Assembly (NCBI RefSeq): GCF_947487805.1
Contig: NZ_CANKXW010000008.1
Coordinates: forward strand, 144,802 to 208,801
DNA length: 64,000 nucleotides
Direction: 5' to 3'
Source of the DNA: an uncultured Tateyamaria sp.
Lineage (GTDB): Bacteria; Pseudomonadota; Alphaproteobacteria; Rhodobacterales; Rhodobacteraceae
Part shown: in pieces, positions 54,813 to 63,924 of the stretch
How positions within the stretch are numbered: position 1 is the first letter of the stretch
Layout: each line of letters opens with the position of its first letter
Notes under the pieces: generated by a model
What the model was told of the DNA's origin: nothing
The model's input: the letters and a program-made list of their open reading frames with translations, nothing else
Databases searched by the model: none
Made by a program: the position numbers and the translations under genes

Positions 54813-57394
54813 GCCAAACAGAGACCGACCTCAACGGTGCGGTTGACCTCACGAACTGCGATCGCGAGCCCATTCACCTTTTGGGGCATGTGCAAGCCTA
54901 TGGGTGCCTGATCTCGACCTCTTCGGATTTGTTGATCAACCATCTGTCGGAAAATTGCGAAACTCTGCTGGGCCTGAAACCCGGTGACGTTGTCGGAGAC
55001 GCCCTGATCCATCATCTTCCCGACCGGACGGTCCATGACCTGCGCACCCGGTTGCAACTCAGCAGCAGCTCCGGCACCGGCGTCAGCCGCCTGTTCAACT
55101 ACGACGTTCTCGAAAACGGCACGCTGTTTGACATATCGGTCCACTCGACCGGGCAATCCTTTGTCTTTGAATTCGAACCCAAACCCGAACAGGAAGACGA
55201 CCGCGATGATCTAGCCTTGGTGCAGCCGCTGATTGCACGGGTCAACAAGAAGGACACCGTGATGGCCGCGGCGCAAGAGGCGGCAATGGCCATGCAGGTT
55301 CTGTCGGGATTTGACCGCGTGATGGTGTACCGGTTTGCACCTGACGGGTCCGGCGAAGTGATCGCAGAGCGTTTGGCATCGGGCATGGAGCCGTTCCTCG
55401 GGCTGCGCTATCCAGCCAGTGACATCCCGCAACAAGCCCGCGCGCTTTACAAGCGCAGCACCTTGCGGCTGATCGCGGATGTGGACGGCGAAGTATCGCC
55501 ACTCGTTCCGCAAAAGAACCCTAATGGCGACCCCCTTGACCTGTCGCTGTCGGTGACGCGCGCCGTGTCTCCGATCCATCTGGAATATCTGCGCAATATG
55601 GGTGTGTCGTCGTCGATGTCCGTGTCCATTCTCAAGGACGGAGAGCTGTGGGGGCTGTTTGCCTGCCATCACCGCTCGGCACGCTATGTCGATTATGAAC
55701 GCAGGACTGCGATTGAACTCTTTGCCCAGTTCTTTTCCTACGAGCTTGAGCGCAAGATCGAATCCGAAATCCGGGACGAAGAGCGCGGATCGCGTGACTT
55801 GCAGGATCGACTGATGGTGCGGCTGTCCGCGGGCAGTGACCTGATCGACAGTTTTGACATTATCGCCGACGAACTGGCGCAGATCGTGGCCTGCAACGGG
55901 GTCGCTGTGTACTCCGAAGGGCGCTATACCGCGCGCGGTACCGCCCCGAACGCCGAAGAGTTCAAACGCCTTGCACGGTTCTTGAACACCGCACCGAAAG
56001 GCAAGGTTTTCTCAATTGACAGTCTGGCCGGATCTTATCCCGATGCCGACGTCATAAGCGACCGTGTTGCCGGGCTGATGGCCGTCCCCATTTCCAGAAC
56101 ACCCCGCGACTACATCGTGTTTTTCCGGCAGGAGATCGCACGCGCCGTCCGGTGGGCGGGCAACCCGCAAAAGCCGGTCGAGATGGGTCCGAACGGCGTG
56201 CGTCTGACACCGCGCAAAAGCTTCGAAGCCTGGACAGAAATGGTGCGGGGCACGTCCGAACCGTGGACGGAAAGCGAAATGCGTGCAGCAGAGGCCCTGC
56301 GCATTTCGCTGATCGAAATCGTGCTCAAGTTGACCGACGAGGCAAACGCAGAACGCAAATCAGCCCGCGAGAAGCAGGAGCTGTTGATAGCAGAACTCAA
56401 TCACCGGGTCCGGAACATCCTGAACCTCATCCAGGGGCTGGTGTCGCAAAGCAAATCGGGCCTGACGAGTTTGAGTGAATACACCAAGGTGCTCGACGGC
56501 AGGATCCAGTCGCTTGCGCGGGCCCACGATCAACTGACGCGGCAGGCGTGGTCACCGACAGCGATCAACGATCTGATCCAGGTGGAGGTCAACGCCTATC
56601 TGAATGGACAGGAAGAACGGTTGATCATCACCGGCGACGCGCCCCTGCTTGCCCCCGAAGCCTTTTCTACCATGGCACTGGTCATCCATGAGTTGGTGAC
56701 GAACTCTGCCAAATACGGGGCACTGACGGATCGCTCCGGGACAGTGGCGATTTCCATGCGCTTGGCGGGCGACGGCGCGCTGATGATCGAGTGGCGCGAG
56801 CGCGGTGGCCCCCCCGTTCAGGCCCCAACCCGGCGCGGGTTCGGCACCACAATCATTGAACGCACCGTTCCGTTCGAATTGCATGGCAAGGTCGAGACGC
56901 GATTCAACGTTGCAGGTTTCGAAGCCGACATCATGATCCCATCCAAATATGTTTCCGAAGCACCGGCAGCCGTCGCGGACGCACCAACCAAACAAACGCT
57001 CGAAGCGGTCGGTGAAGCGGTCGAATTGGACGGAACCGCCTTGGTGCTCGAAGACAACATGGTGATCGCGCTTGATGCCTCGGACATTCTTACAACCTTT
57101 GGCGCTGCGGAAGTGAAATTGACCAGTTCGGTCGATGACGCGCTTGCCACGATTGCAGACGCCGATATTGCGTTTGCCGTCCTCGACATCAATCTGGGCA
57201 GCCAGACCTCGTTGCCGGTGGCGCAGAGACTGCACGAGATGGGCGTGCCATTTGTGCTGGCCACGGGGTATGGCGACGTCGAAAGCATATTGGACGACTA
57301 TCCTGCCGCTCCGGTGGTACAGAAACCGTTCACCTCCGACAGTTTGGGCCGCGAAACGCGAAACGCGTTGCGGCAATCAGCCAAGCGTACCTGA
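54809..57394 (+). CDS. bphP: bacteriophytochrome hybrid histidine kinase with C-terminal receiver
   Basis: An 861-residue red/far-red photoreceptor. Order: PAS with the bilin-attachment C17 (LTNCDREPIH), GAF with PASDIP (202-207) and a CHH at 286-288, PHY with the tongue motif around 467-472 (TPRKSF), then an HWE/HisKA_2-type kinase with phosphoacceptor H532 (AELNHRVRNILN) and ATPase domain, and a C-terminal receiver with D793 (LDINLGS). The unusual hybrid fusion means the signal leaves through another phosphotransfer protein. The chromophore comes from the overlapping heme oxygenase gene. Its last 18 nt overlap the convergent iclR gene. Confidence 0.95.
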   Translation: MSQTETDLNGAVDLTNCDREPIHLLGHVQAYGCLISTSSDLLINHLSENCETLLGLKPGDVVGDALIHHLPDRTVHDLRTRLQLSSSSGTGVSRLFNYDVLENGTLFDISVHSTGQSFVFEFEPKPEQEDDRDDLALVQPLIARVNKKDTVMAAAQEAAMAMQVLSGFDRVMVYRFAPDGSGEVIAERLASGMEPFLGLRYPASDIPQQARALYKRSTLRLIADVDGEVSPLVPQKNPNGDPLDLSLSVTRAVSPIHLEYLRNMGVSSSMSVSILKDGELWGLFACHHRSARYVDYERRTAIELFAQFFSYELERKIESEIRDEERGSRDLQDRLMVRLSAGSDLIDSFDIIADELAQIVACNGVAVYSEGRYTARGTAPNAEEFKRLARFLNTAPKGKVFSIDSLAGSYPDADVISDRVAGLMAVPISRTPRDYIVFFRQEIARAVRWAGNPQKPVEMGPNGVRLTPRKSFEAWTEMVRGTSEPWTESEMRAAEALRISLIEIVLKLTDEANAERKSAREKQELLIAELNHRVRNILNLIQGLVSQSKSGLTSLSEYTKVLDGRIQSLARAHDQLTRQAWSPTAINDLIQVEVNAYLNGQEERLIITGDAPLLAPEAFSTMALVIHELVTNSAKYGALTDRSGTVAISMRLAGDGALMIEWRERGGPPVQAPTRRGFGTTIIERTVPFELHGKVETRFNVAGFEADIMIPSKYVSEAPAAVADAPTKQTLEAVGEAVELDGTALVLEDNMVIALDASDILTTFGAAEVKLTSSVDDALATIADADIAFAVLDINLGSQTSLPVAQRLHEMGVPFVLATGYGDVESILDDYPAAPVVQKPFTSDSLGRETRNALRQSAKRT

Positions 57395-58150
57395 CTGGGT
57401 CGCGCGAACCGTGGGGTCGTCTACTGTCACGGTGTCCTGCAATTGGCGCGCAAGCGTCATGCAGGCTGCGCCAATCTGTGCGCGGAACTTGGGCGTGAAC
57501 ACGCGTACGGACCCGGTCGCCCCGATCGCCAGCGTCGCACCAAAGCCGGATACGCCCAGCGGCGCCGCAACCGAACACATGCCGCGTTCGATCTCTTCCA
57601 CGCATTCGGCATAACCGCGGGTGCGGATCACCTCCAGCTCGGCCTCCAAATCCGCGACATGAGACAGCGTGAACTCGGTATAGGCGCGCAACTGCCCTTC
57701 CAGATCCGCCAGGATCGCGAGAGCAGGATTGAAGGCCACCACCGCCTTGGCGCAGGAACAGGCATGCAGCGGGCGTCGGCCCAGACCGGGATGCAGGTAG
57801 GACACGCCGGTGTCAGGCGTCTCCACGTGCACGATCTCGACCGCCTTGCCCCGCAAGCGCGATAGAAAGAACGCAGCCCCATGATCCTCGGCCGCCTTTT
57901 TCAGATACGGCCCAATCACTTGGATCAGCGCGACATCGGATTGGTCACTGTGCACCATCTGGCGCAGGCGCGCCCCAATAGAAAACCGCCCCTTGCCCAC
58001 AGGATCAATCAGGCCGACGCCCACCAAATCCTGCACTAGCCGGTAAGCCGTCGGCTTGGGCAGATCGGAATGCGCACAGATCTCGGCAACCGTCGCCTCG
58101 CCCTTCTGGCTGACGATATCAAGGATCAGGGTAAGCCGTTCGAGATGCAT
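57377..58150 (-). CDS. IclR-family transcriptional regulator
   Basis: A 257-residue regulator with an N-terminal winged helix (LTLILDIVSQKGEATVAEICAHSDLPKPTAYRL) and a C-terminal effector domain (YLHPGLGRRPLHACSCAKA; RGYAECVEEIERGMCSVAAPL). The ATG at 58150 has AAGGTG upstream and starts the helix; an in-frame ATG at 58180 lies on the operator. It is divergent from the methanethiol-oxidase cluster, its probable target. Confidence 0.88.
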   Translation of the reverse strand: MHLERLTLILDIVSQKGEATVAEICAHSDLPKPTAYRLVQDLVGVGLIDPVGKGRFSIGARLRQMVHSDQSDVALIQVIGPYLKKAAEDHGAAFFLSRLRGKAVEIVHVETPDTGVSYLHPGLGRRPLHACSCAKAVVAFNPALAILADLEGQLRAYTEFTLSHVADLEAELEVIRTRGYAECVEEIERGMCSVAAPLGVSGFGATLAIGATGSVRVFTPKFRAQIGAACMTLARQLQDTVTVDDPTVRATQSGTLG

Positions 58151-58162
58151 ATTATCACCTTG

Positions 58163-58179
58163 TGAGAATCTTTTTCTCA
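58163..58179. promoter_or_regulatory. IclR-type operator
   Basis: TGAGAATCTTTTTCTCA: perfect 6-bp inverted repeat TGAGAA/TTCTCA with a 5-nt centre, in the 68-bp divergent region, 13 nt from the iclR start and 40 nt from mtoX. Likely the shared repressor site. Confidence 0.5.
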
Positions 58180-58218
58180 TTTTATGGTTTTGAGGTCAGA
58201 TCGCAAGGGAGGAAGTTG

Positions 58219-59577
58219 ATGATGGACAGCGTCTGCTGTGGACCGGGATACGCGTCGCCTGCGGCAGCCATGCAGGCCCCGCGCGAAAAACTGCTCTACA
58301 CGATTGCGATCTACACCGGCACGGGCATCCAGAAACCGGACTACCTTGCCACCGTGGACGCCGATCCGGACAGCCCGACCTATTCCCAGGTGATCCACAG
58401 GCTGGAGATGCCGGGCATCGGGGATGAATTGCACCATATGGGCTGGAACGCCTGTTCGTCCTGCCACGACGACAGTTCGATGGCACGGAGATATCTTTTG
58501 GTGCCGGGCGTTCGGTCCAACAACATCCACATCGTCGACACGGCCACGGATCCACATGCGCCGCGCCTGCACAAGGTGATCGACGGGGCGGAGATCAAGG
58601 CCAAGGCCAATCTGTCCGGCCCGCACACGGTACACTGCCTCGGCTCCGAGATCATCATCTCCTTTCTGGGCGACGCCAAGGGCGAAGCACCGGGCGGCTA
58701 CCTGCACCTGAACAAGGATTTCGAGATCGTGGGCCGGTGGGAGGAAACAATGGGCGACATCCCTTTCTCCTATGACTTCTGGTACCAGCCGCGCCACAAC
58801 GTCATGGTCAGTTCCGAATGGGCCGCACCCAATACGTTCATGCCCGGCTTTGACCTCGAAGAGGTTGGGCATCTGAAATATGGTCGCCGCCTGCACATCT
58901 GGGATTTCGAGGCGCGCAAACCCATCGAAACCATGTATCTGGGCGAAGATGGCCTGATCCCGCTCGAGGTGAAATTCCACCACGACCCGGACAGCACGCA
59001 CGGTTTTTGCGGCGCGGCTCTCTCGGCCAACGTGATCCACTTCTGGAAATCCGACGCAGGCCAGTGGGAATGGGAAAAGATCATCGACGTGGAAAACGAA
59101 CCCCACCCCGAATGGCCGATCCCGATCCCCGGTGTGATGTCCGCCATTCTGGTGTCGATGGACGACAAGTACCTTTACCTCAACAACTGGCTGCACGGCG
59201 ACATGCGGCAATACAATATCGAGAATCCCCACAATCCCGTCCTGACCGGACAGGTCTATATGGGCGGTCTGTTGGGCAAGGCACCCGAGGTGAATGGCGT
59301 CAAGGTCGCCGGCGGGCCGCAGATGTATCAGCTCAGCCTCGATGGAAAGCGGCTTTATGTGACAACGTCGCTGTTCTCGACGTGGGACAACCAGTTCTAT
59401 CCCGAAATCCGCACCCAGGGCGGCGTGATGCTGATGATCGACTGCGACGTCGAGAATGGCGGCATGTCGATCAACAAGGATTTCCTTGTCGACTTTGGCA
59501 AGGAGCCCAACGGGCCAAGCCGGTGCCACGAAACACGCTATCCCGGCGGCGATTGTACAAGCGATATCTGGCTGTGA
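58219..59577 (+). CDS. mtoX: methanethiol oxidase / selenium-binding protein (SBP56) family
   Basis: A 452-residue SBP56-family beta-propeller. It contains the family's GWNACSSCHDD motif with C79 and C82, many histidines likely to hold copper (HHMGWN, HTVHCLG, KFHHDPDSTHGFCG), and the C-terminal RCHETRYPGGDCTSDIWL. In bacteria such enzymes oxidise methanethiol to formaldehyde, H2S and H2O2, relevant to DMSP breakdown. It has no export signal, unlike characterised periplasmic MtoX, and lacks the usual SCO1/MauG neighbours. Start 58219 has GGGAGG upstream. It is the first gene of a four-gene cluster and overlaps the ferredoxin by GTGA. Confidence 0.85.
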   Translation: MMDSVCCGPGYASPAAAMQAPREKLLYTIAIYTGTGIQKPDYLATVDADPDSPTYSQVIHRLEMPGIGDELHHMGWNACSSCHDDSSMARRYLLVPGVRSNNIHIVDTATDPHAPRLHKVIDGAEIKAKANLSGPHTVHCLGSEIIISFLGDAKGEAPGGYLHLNKDFEIVGRWEETMGDIPFSYDFWYQPRHNVMVSSEWAAPNTFMPGFDLEEVGHLKYGRRLHIWDFEARKPIETMYLGEDGLIPLEVKFHHDPDSTHGFCGAALSANVIHFWKSDAGQWEWEKIIDVENEPHPEWPIPIPGVMSAILVSMDDKYLYLNNWLHGDMRQYNIENPHNPVLTGQVYMGGLLGKAPEVNGVKVAGGPQMYQLSLDGKRLYVTTSLFSTWDNQFYPEIRTQGGVMLMIDCDVENGGMSINKDFLVDFGKEPNGPSRCHETRYPGGDCTSDIWL

Positions 59578-59942
59578 CAGAACCCGTGACCATCACACTC
59601 GCCAACCGGGGCGATGCGACCTACAGCGTGGACGCACACCGGCCCCTGCTGGATACGCTACGCGAACAGGGCGTCGACCTGCCCTATGGATGCAAATACG
59701 GCGGTTGCATCACCTGTGCCGCCAAGCTGACCCTCGGGCGTGTGGATCAACGCAGGCAAGTCGCACTCAACAACCGTCAGATTGCCCAAGGCTATGTGAC
59801 CTTGTGCGTGGCACGCCCCTTGTCGGACTGTACCCTCGAGATCGGGGTGGAAAGCCACGATGCGCTCTACCGCAACCCTTTTCTCGACCCGCTGGAGCCC
59901 CATGAGCTCAAGGCGGACATCGCCGTGCCAAAGGAGGATTGA
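59574..59942 (+). CDS. [2Fe-2S] plant-type ferredoxin
   Basis: A 122-residue ferredoxin with cluster ligands C40, C45, C48 and C78 (C-x4-C-x2-C...C). GTG start overlapping the mtoX stop. A ~40-residue tail follows the cluster domain. It is probably an electron carrier for the enzyme encoded before it. The CoA-binding gene follows directly. Confidence 0.85.
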   Translation: MTEPVTITLANRGDATYSVDAHRPLLDTLREQGVDLPYGCKYGGCITCAAKLTLGRVDQRRQVALNNRQIAQGYVTLCVARPLSDCTLEIGVESHDALYRNPFLDPLEPHELKADIAVPKED

Positions 59943-60407
59943 ATGCCCGACGCCAGCGTTGATCACATCTATGACTATGACCCCGCCTTTCTGGCCGACA
60001 TCCTGAAATCGGTCAAAACCATCGCAATGGTCGGGGCCAGCGCGGACAAGACCAAGTTCAGCTATGGCGTGCTGCGGGTCCTTCACGAAACCGGGTATGA
60101 CATGATCCCGGTCAACCCGAACCCAGGCTTGTCCGAGATCCGCGGCATCAAGGTCTATCACGCCCTCGAAGACATCGACCGCCCCGTCGACATGGTCGAA
60201 GTCTTTCGCCCCAAGGAAGAGTTGCTTGGCATCACCGAGCAGGCCATCGCAATCGGCGCAAAGGTTCTGTGGGGGCAGATCGGGGTCTATGACGACAAGG
60301 CCGCGGCGCTGGCCGAGGACGCTGGTTTGAAAGTCGTGATGAACCGATGCCCCAAGATCGAACTTTTCCGCCCCTTCTGGAAACCGCGGCTCGATCTCGG
60401 GATCTGA
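59943..60407 (+). CDS. CoA-binding (YccU-type) protein
   Basis: A 154-residue single Rossmann domain of the CoA_binding family: TIAMVGASADKTKFSYGV, then VPVNPN-like IPVNPNPG, and ALWGQIGV-like VLWGQIGVYD. No catalytic residues identified. Starts one base after the ferredoxin stop with GGAGG just before. Role unknown; may bind a CoA thioester made from the sulfur pathway. Confidence 0.8.
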   Translation: MPDASVDHIYDYDPAFLADILKSVKTIAMVGASADKTKFSYGVLRVLHETGYDMIPVNPNPGLSEIRGIKVYHALEDIDRPVDMVEVFRPKEELLGITEQAIAIGAKVLWGQIGVYDDKAAALAEDAGLKVVMNRCPKIELFRPFWKPRLDLGI

Positions 60408-60445
60408 CGCAATCCCACCCCGACATGACACAAAGGAACACCGAC

Positions 60446-60835
60446 ATGGCTCAGACCATCAAGAAAAGCGCAAAAGACCTCGTTCAGGCCGCCATGGCCG
60501 CCGTGCTCTCGATTTCGGTTGAGGAGGCATTGGCGCTGGTGGACTCACCGGATCACGTCTTTGTGGATCTGCGCGACGGCACCGAACAGGCCAAGACCGG
60601 CGTGATCCCCGGTGCTGTTGCGTCGTCGCGCGGCATGATGGAATTTCACATCGATCCGGCCAGCCCGGCGCACAAACCCGCCTTCAACCAAGACAAGACC
60701 TATGTGTTTTACTGCGCCTCGGGCGGGCGATCAGCCATGGCCGCACAAGTCGCGATCGACATGGGGCTGTCGCCTGTCGTGAACCTTTCGGGCGGCATCG
60801 GCGCGTGGACCAAGGCCAATGGCCCGCTGGAATAG
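60446..60835 (+). CDS. rhodanese-domain sulfurtransferase
   Basis: A 129-residue single-domain rhodanese with the active-site loop C90-A-S-G-G-R-S. It moves sulfane sulfur between donors such as persulfides and thiosulfate. AAAGGA lies upstream of the ATG at 60446. As the last gene of the mtoX cluster, it could handle the sulfide released there. Confidence 0.88.
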   Translation: MAQTIKKSAKDLVQAAMAAVLSISVEEALALVDSPDHVFVDLRDGTEQAKTGVIPGAVASSRGMMEFHIDPASPAHKPAFNQDKTYVFYCASGGRSAMAAQVAIDMGLSPVVNLSGGIGAWTKANGPLE

Positions 60836-60909
60836 CACGCCGTCCAACGCCGCCCCAAAAACCGCAGTAACCTGTTGATTTTCAACCACCCAACAGGCAG
60901 GACAGGCAT

Positions 60910-62631
60910 ATGCGATTTCGCAAGACCATCCTGCTTTTGGCCATTGTTGCCTGTGCGGTTGGCCTGTTCCGGGCCACCCATGCCTATTTCAGCACGCAGG
61001 CGCTTGAACAAGGAACTGCGCGGCTGACGCTCTATCGCAGTTCGGTCGAGGCGGAGTTGCGCCGCTTTGCCCACCTGCCCTTCGTTCTGTCACTCGATCC
61101 GCTTGTTGCCGACACCCTGCCCGGCACGGACACCGCTGCGCTCGACACCCATTTCGCGCGTGTCGCGGACAGTGCCGGGATCGATGCGATCTATCTGATG
61201 AACGACACCGGGTTGACGATATCCGCGTCCAATGCCGGAACCGACAGCAGCTTTGTCGGCCAGAACTATGCCTTCCGACCCTATTTTCAGGCTGCCGTGG
61301 ATGGCGCTCTGGGCGAGTTCTACGGGATCGGCGCCACGACAGGCATCCCGGGATATTTCTTTGCCATGGCCGTTCCGCCCACCAAAGCGGGGGCAACCGG
61401 CGTCGTCGCGATCAAACTGGATCTGTCGGAACTGCAAGACAACTGGCTCGCCTCAGGCGTCCGCATCATGCTGACGAACGCGGATGGCGTCGTCCTTCTC
61501 GCCTCCGATCCGGCATGGCGCTACCGCACCTTGCAACCCCTCAGCGACACGCAGCGCGACCGGATCCTGGCCTCGCGCCAGTTCGGGCAGGAACCGCTTG
61601 ATCCGCTGGATTGGGACGTCGATCCGACCCGCAACACGGCCAACATCGGCGGCGAACGGCTGCTGTACCTGCGCACGGACGACCTGCCGAATGACTGGTC
61701 GCTGCATTTCTTCATGCCTAACGATCAGGCTCTGACCCGCGCGGCGCTGACGACGGGCACCGCCCTTTTTCTTGCGGTCCTGACCCTTATCGCGCTCCAG
61801 ATCAGGCGCACACGTCAGATGACGACCGCCTTGCAGAAATCCGAACAGGAAGAGGCGCAGCTGCGCATCGCCAATGACCGGCTCGCGCGCGAGATCGAAG
61901 AACGCAAGACAGCCGAACGCAACCTGACCAAGACCCAGGCCGAACTGGAACGCGCGGGCCGTCTGGCCGCCCTGGGGCAACTCGCTTCGTCCGTGACCCA
62001 TGAACTGGGCCAACCGATCGCGGCCATGCGCAACCAACTGGTGGCCGCCGAAATGTCGGCCAATACCGGCGCGCTGAGTGACAAGATGCACAGCCTCGTC
62101 GCCCGGATGGAGGATATCACCCGACAACTGAAATTCTTTTCGCGCAAGGGTCGCGACCAGTTCGAAGCCGTTGATATGGCCGCGGCCATGGCGGACGCGC
62201 TCGACCTGCTCGAACCCAGCATCGCGCAGGTGGGCGCGCGCATCGACTTTGACCCGCCCGCAGGCGACGTGACCTTTCGTGGCAACCGGCTGAGGATCGA
62301 ACAGGTCATGACCAATATCGTGCGCAATGCGCTGGACGCGATTGAAACCGCGCCGGTCAAACAGATCGAGATCACAATGGGCGGCGACCCGGAAACCGTG
62401 TGGTTCTCGGTGTCGGACACAGGCCACGGCCTTGGCGACAAGAGCTTTGACGACCTTGGCGAACCCTTTGCCACGACGCGCGAAAGCGGCCGGGGCATGG
62501 GGCTGGGCCTGACCATATCGGCGGGCATCGTCGCCGATCACGGCGGCACGATCACGGCGGCCAATGGACCGGACAGCGGCGCCGTCTTTTCCGTCACACT
62601 GCCGCGGGCAGAGCAGGAGGACACGCCATGA
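60910..62631 (+). CDS. dctB: C4-dicarboxylate sensor histidine kinase
   Basis: A 573-residue membrane kinase: helix ~6-24, a periplasmic double-PAS (dCache) sensor domain (~30-275, with GQNYAFRPYFQ and YGIGATTGIPGYFF), a second helix ~280-298, a coiled coil, then a kinase core with phosphoacceptor His in SSVTHELGQPIAAMRNQL and ATPase boxes (NALDAIE, GHGLG, GRGMGLGLTIS). It senses succinate-type acids and phosphorylates DctD, encoded next with an ATGA overlap. Confidence 0.9.
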   Translation: MRFRKTILLLAIVACAVGLFRATHAYFSTQALEQGTARLTLYRSSVEAELRRFAHLPFVLSLDPLVADTLPGTDTAALDTHFARVADSAGIDAIYLMNDTGLTISASNAGTDSSFVGQNYAFRPYFQAAVDGALGEFYGIGATTGIPGYFFAMAVPPTKAGATGVVAIKLDLSELQDNWLASGVRIMLTNADGVVLLASDPAWRYRTLQPLSDTQRDRILASRQFGQEPLDPLDWDVDPTRNTANIGGERLLYLRTDDLPNDWSLHFFMPNDQALTRAALTTGTALFLAVLTLIALQIRRTRQMTTALQKSEQEEAQLRIANDRLAREIEERKTAERNLTKTQAELERAGRLAALGQLASSVTHELGQPIAAMRNQLVAAEMSANTGALSDKMHSLVARMEDITRQLKFFSRKGRDQFEAVDMAAAMADALDLLEPSIAQVGARIDFDPPAGDVTFRGNRLRIEQVMTNIVRNALDAIETAPVKQIEITMGGDPETVWFSVSDTGHGLGDKSFDDLGEPFATTRESGRGMGLGLTISAGIVADHGGTITAANGPDSGAVFSVTLPRAEQEDTP

Positions 62632-63920
62632 AAACCTTTCGCGTTCTGATCATCGACGATGACCGCCTGATGCGCAATTCGCTGGTGGACCTGATCGAAG
62701 CCGCTGGTTGGGTGGCCAAACCCCTGGCTCGCGCCACCGAGGCCGAACGCTGGATCATCCAGTTTCGCCCCGATGTGATCCTGTCGGACGTTCGCATGCC
62801 GGACATGTCCGGGCTCGAACTGCTGAAATCGCTGGGAGCCGCGCCACCGGTTGTCCTGATCTCCGCCCATGGCGACATTCCCACCGCGGTCGAGGCCATG
62901 AACCTCGGCGCCTACAGTTTTATCGAAAAGCCCTACGACCCCAAGCGCCTGTTGCTGGTCCTGTCCCATGCCGCCGCACAGCATCAACTGGCCGAAAGCA
63001 ATTTGCGGATGAAACAGCGGGTGCAGGAACTGTCCGGTCTGGACCGGGTGCTTTTGGGCCAGACGCCTGACATGGTGCGCCTGCGCGACACCATTGCCAT
63101 GGTCGCCGACAGCGAAGCGTCGGTTCTGGTCGAGGGCGAAACCGGCACCGGCAAGGACCTCGCATCGCGCGCGCTGCACGACGTGTCGGGTCGGTGCGAT
63201 GGGCCGTATATTGCGGTCAACGCTGCACAGATCGACGCCGCGCAATTGCCATTGGTGGCGCGAAATGCCGATGGCGGCACCCTGTTTCTGGACGAAATCT
63301 GCGCCTGTCCACCGGAGGTGCAGCCGATGCTGCTGCGCCTGATCGAGGCCAAGGAAATCCTCGAACCCGGACAGGGGACACCGGAACAGGTGGATCTGCG
63401 GATCGTGTCCGCCACGAACGAAGACACTGGTATCGCCGTCGCGCAGGGGCGGTTGCGACAGGACCTGTTATTCCGGCTTCAGGGGTTCAGCCTGCAACTG
63501 TTGCCGCTGCGGGCCCGGCTGGACGACGTGACCCTGCTGGCGACGCGGTTCCTGCAGGACGCGGCCGTGCCTTACGGCATTCCTGCTCCTGATCTGACCG
63601 AGGCAGACATCGCAGCCCTGCTGGCGCACAGTTGGCCCGGCAATGTGCGCGAACTCCGCAACGTGGCCGAGCGGCGCGTGCTGTATGCCCGCCAAGGTTT
63701 CGGCACGATGCAGGACGCAATCTCTGGCCTTGGCAGCGATCCCGCCGTGCATCCCGGCTTGCGCGACGCAGTGGCCGCGTTCGAGCGGCAAATGATCGGC
63801 AAGGCCATTCAAATTCACCGGGGCCGGATGGATGACGCGGCCGACGCACTTGGCATCGGCCGCAGAACACTCAACGAAAAGATCGTCAAGCTGGGCCTCG
63901 ACAAGGACGCCTTGCTCTAG
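62628..63920 (+). CDS. dctD: C4-dicarboxylate response regulator lacking the GAFTGA segment
   Basis: A 430-residue response regulator. Receiver domain with phosphoacceptor D54 (LSDVRMPD), AAA+ domain with Walker A (EGETGTGKD, ~169-177) and Walker B (GTLFLDEI, ~217-224), and a Fis-type helix-turn-helix near the end. Between Walker A and B, only ~14 residues separate AVNAA (196-200) from GGTLFLDEI; in normal NtrC-family activators this interval holds the ELFGHERGAFTGA loop needed for sigma-54. It is missing. It probably regulates the TRAP genes ending at 63925, by another mechanism. Confidence 0.88.
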   Translation: MKTFRVLIIDDDRLMRNSLVDLIEAAGWVAKPLARATEAERWIIQFRPDVILSDVRMPDMSGLELLKSLGAAPPVVLISAHGDIPTAVEAMNLGAYSFIEKPYDPKRLLLVLSHAAAQHQLAESNLRMKQRVQELSGLDRVLLGQTPDMVRLRDTIAMVADSEASVLVEGETGTGKDLASRALHDVSGRCDGPYIAVNAAQIDAAQLPLVARNADGGTLFLDEICACPPEVQPMLLRLIEAKEILEPGQGTPEQVDLRIVSATNEDTGIAVAQGRLRQDLLFRLQGFSLQLLPLRARLDDVTLLATRFLQDAAVPYGIPAPDLTEADIAALLAHSWPGNVRELRNVAERRVLYARQGFGTMQDAISGLGSDPAVHPGLRDAVAAFERQMIGKAIQIHRGRMDDAADALGIGRRTLNEKIVKLGLDKDALL

Positions 63921-63924
63921 CGCT

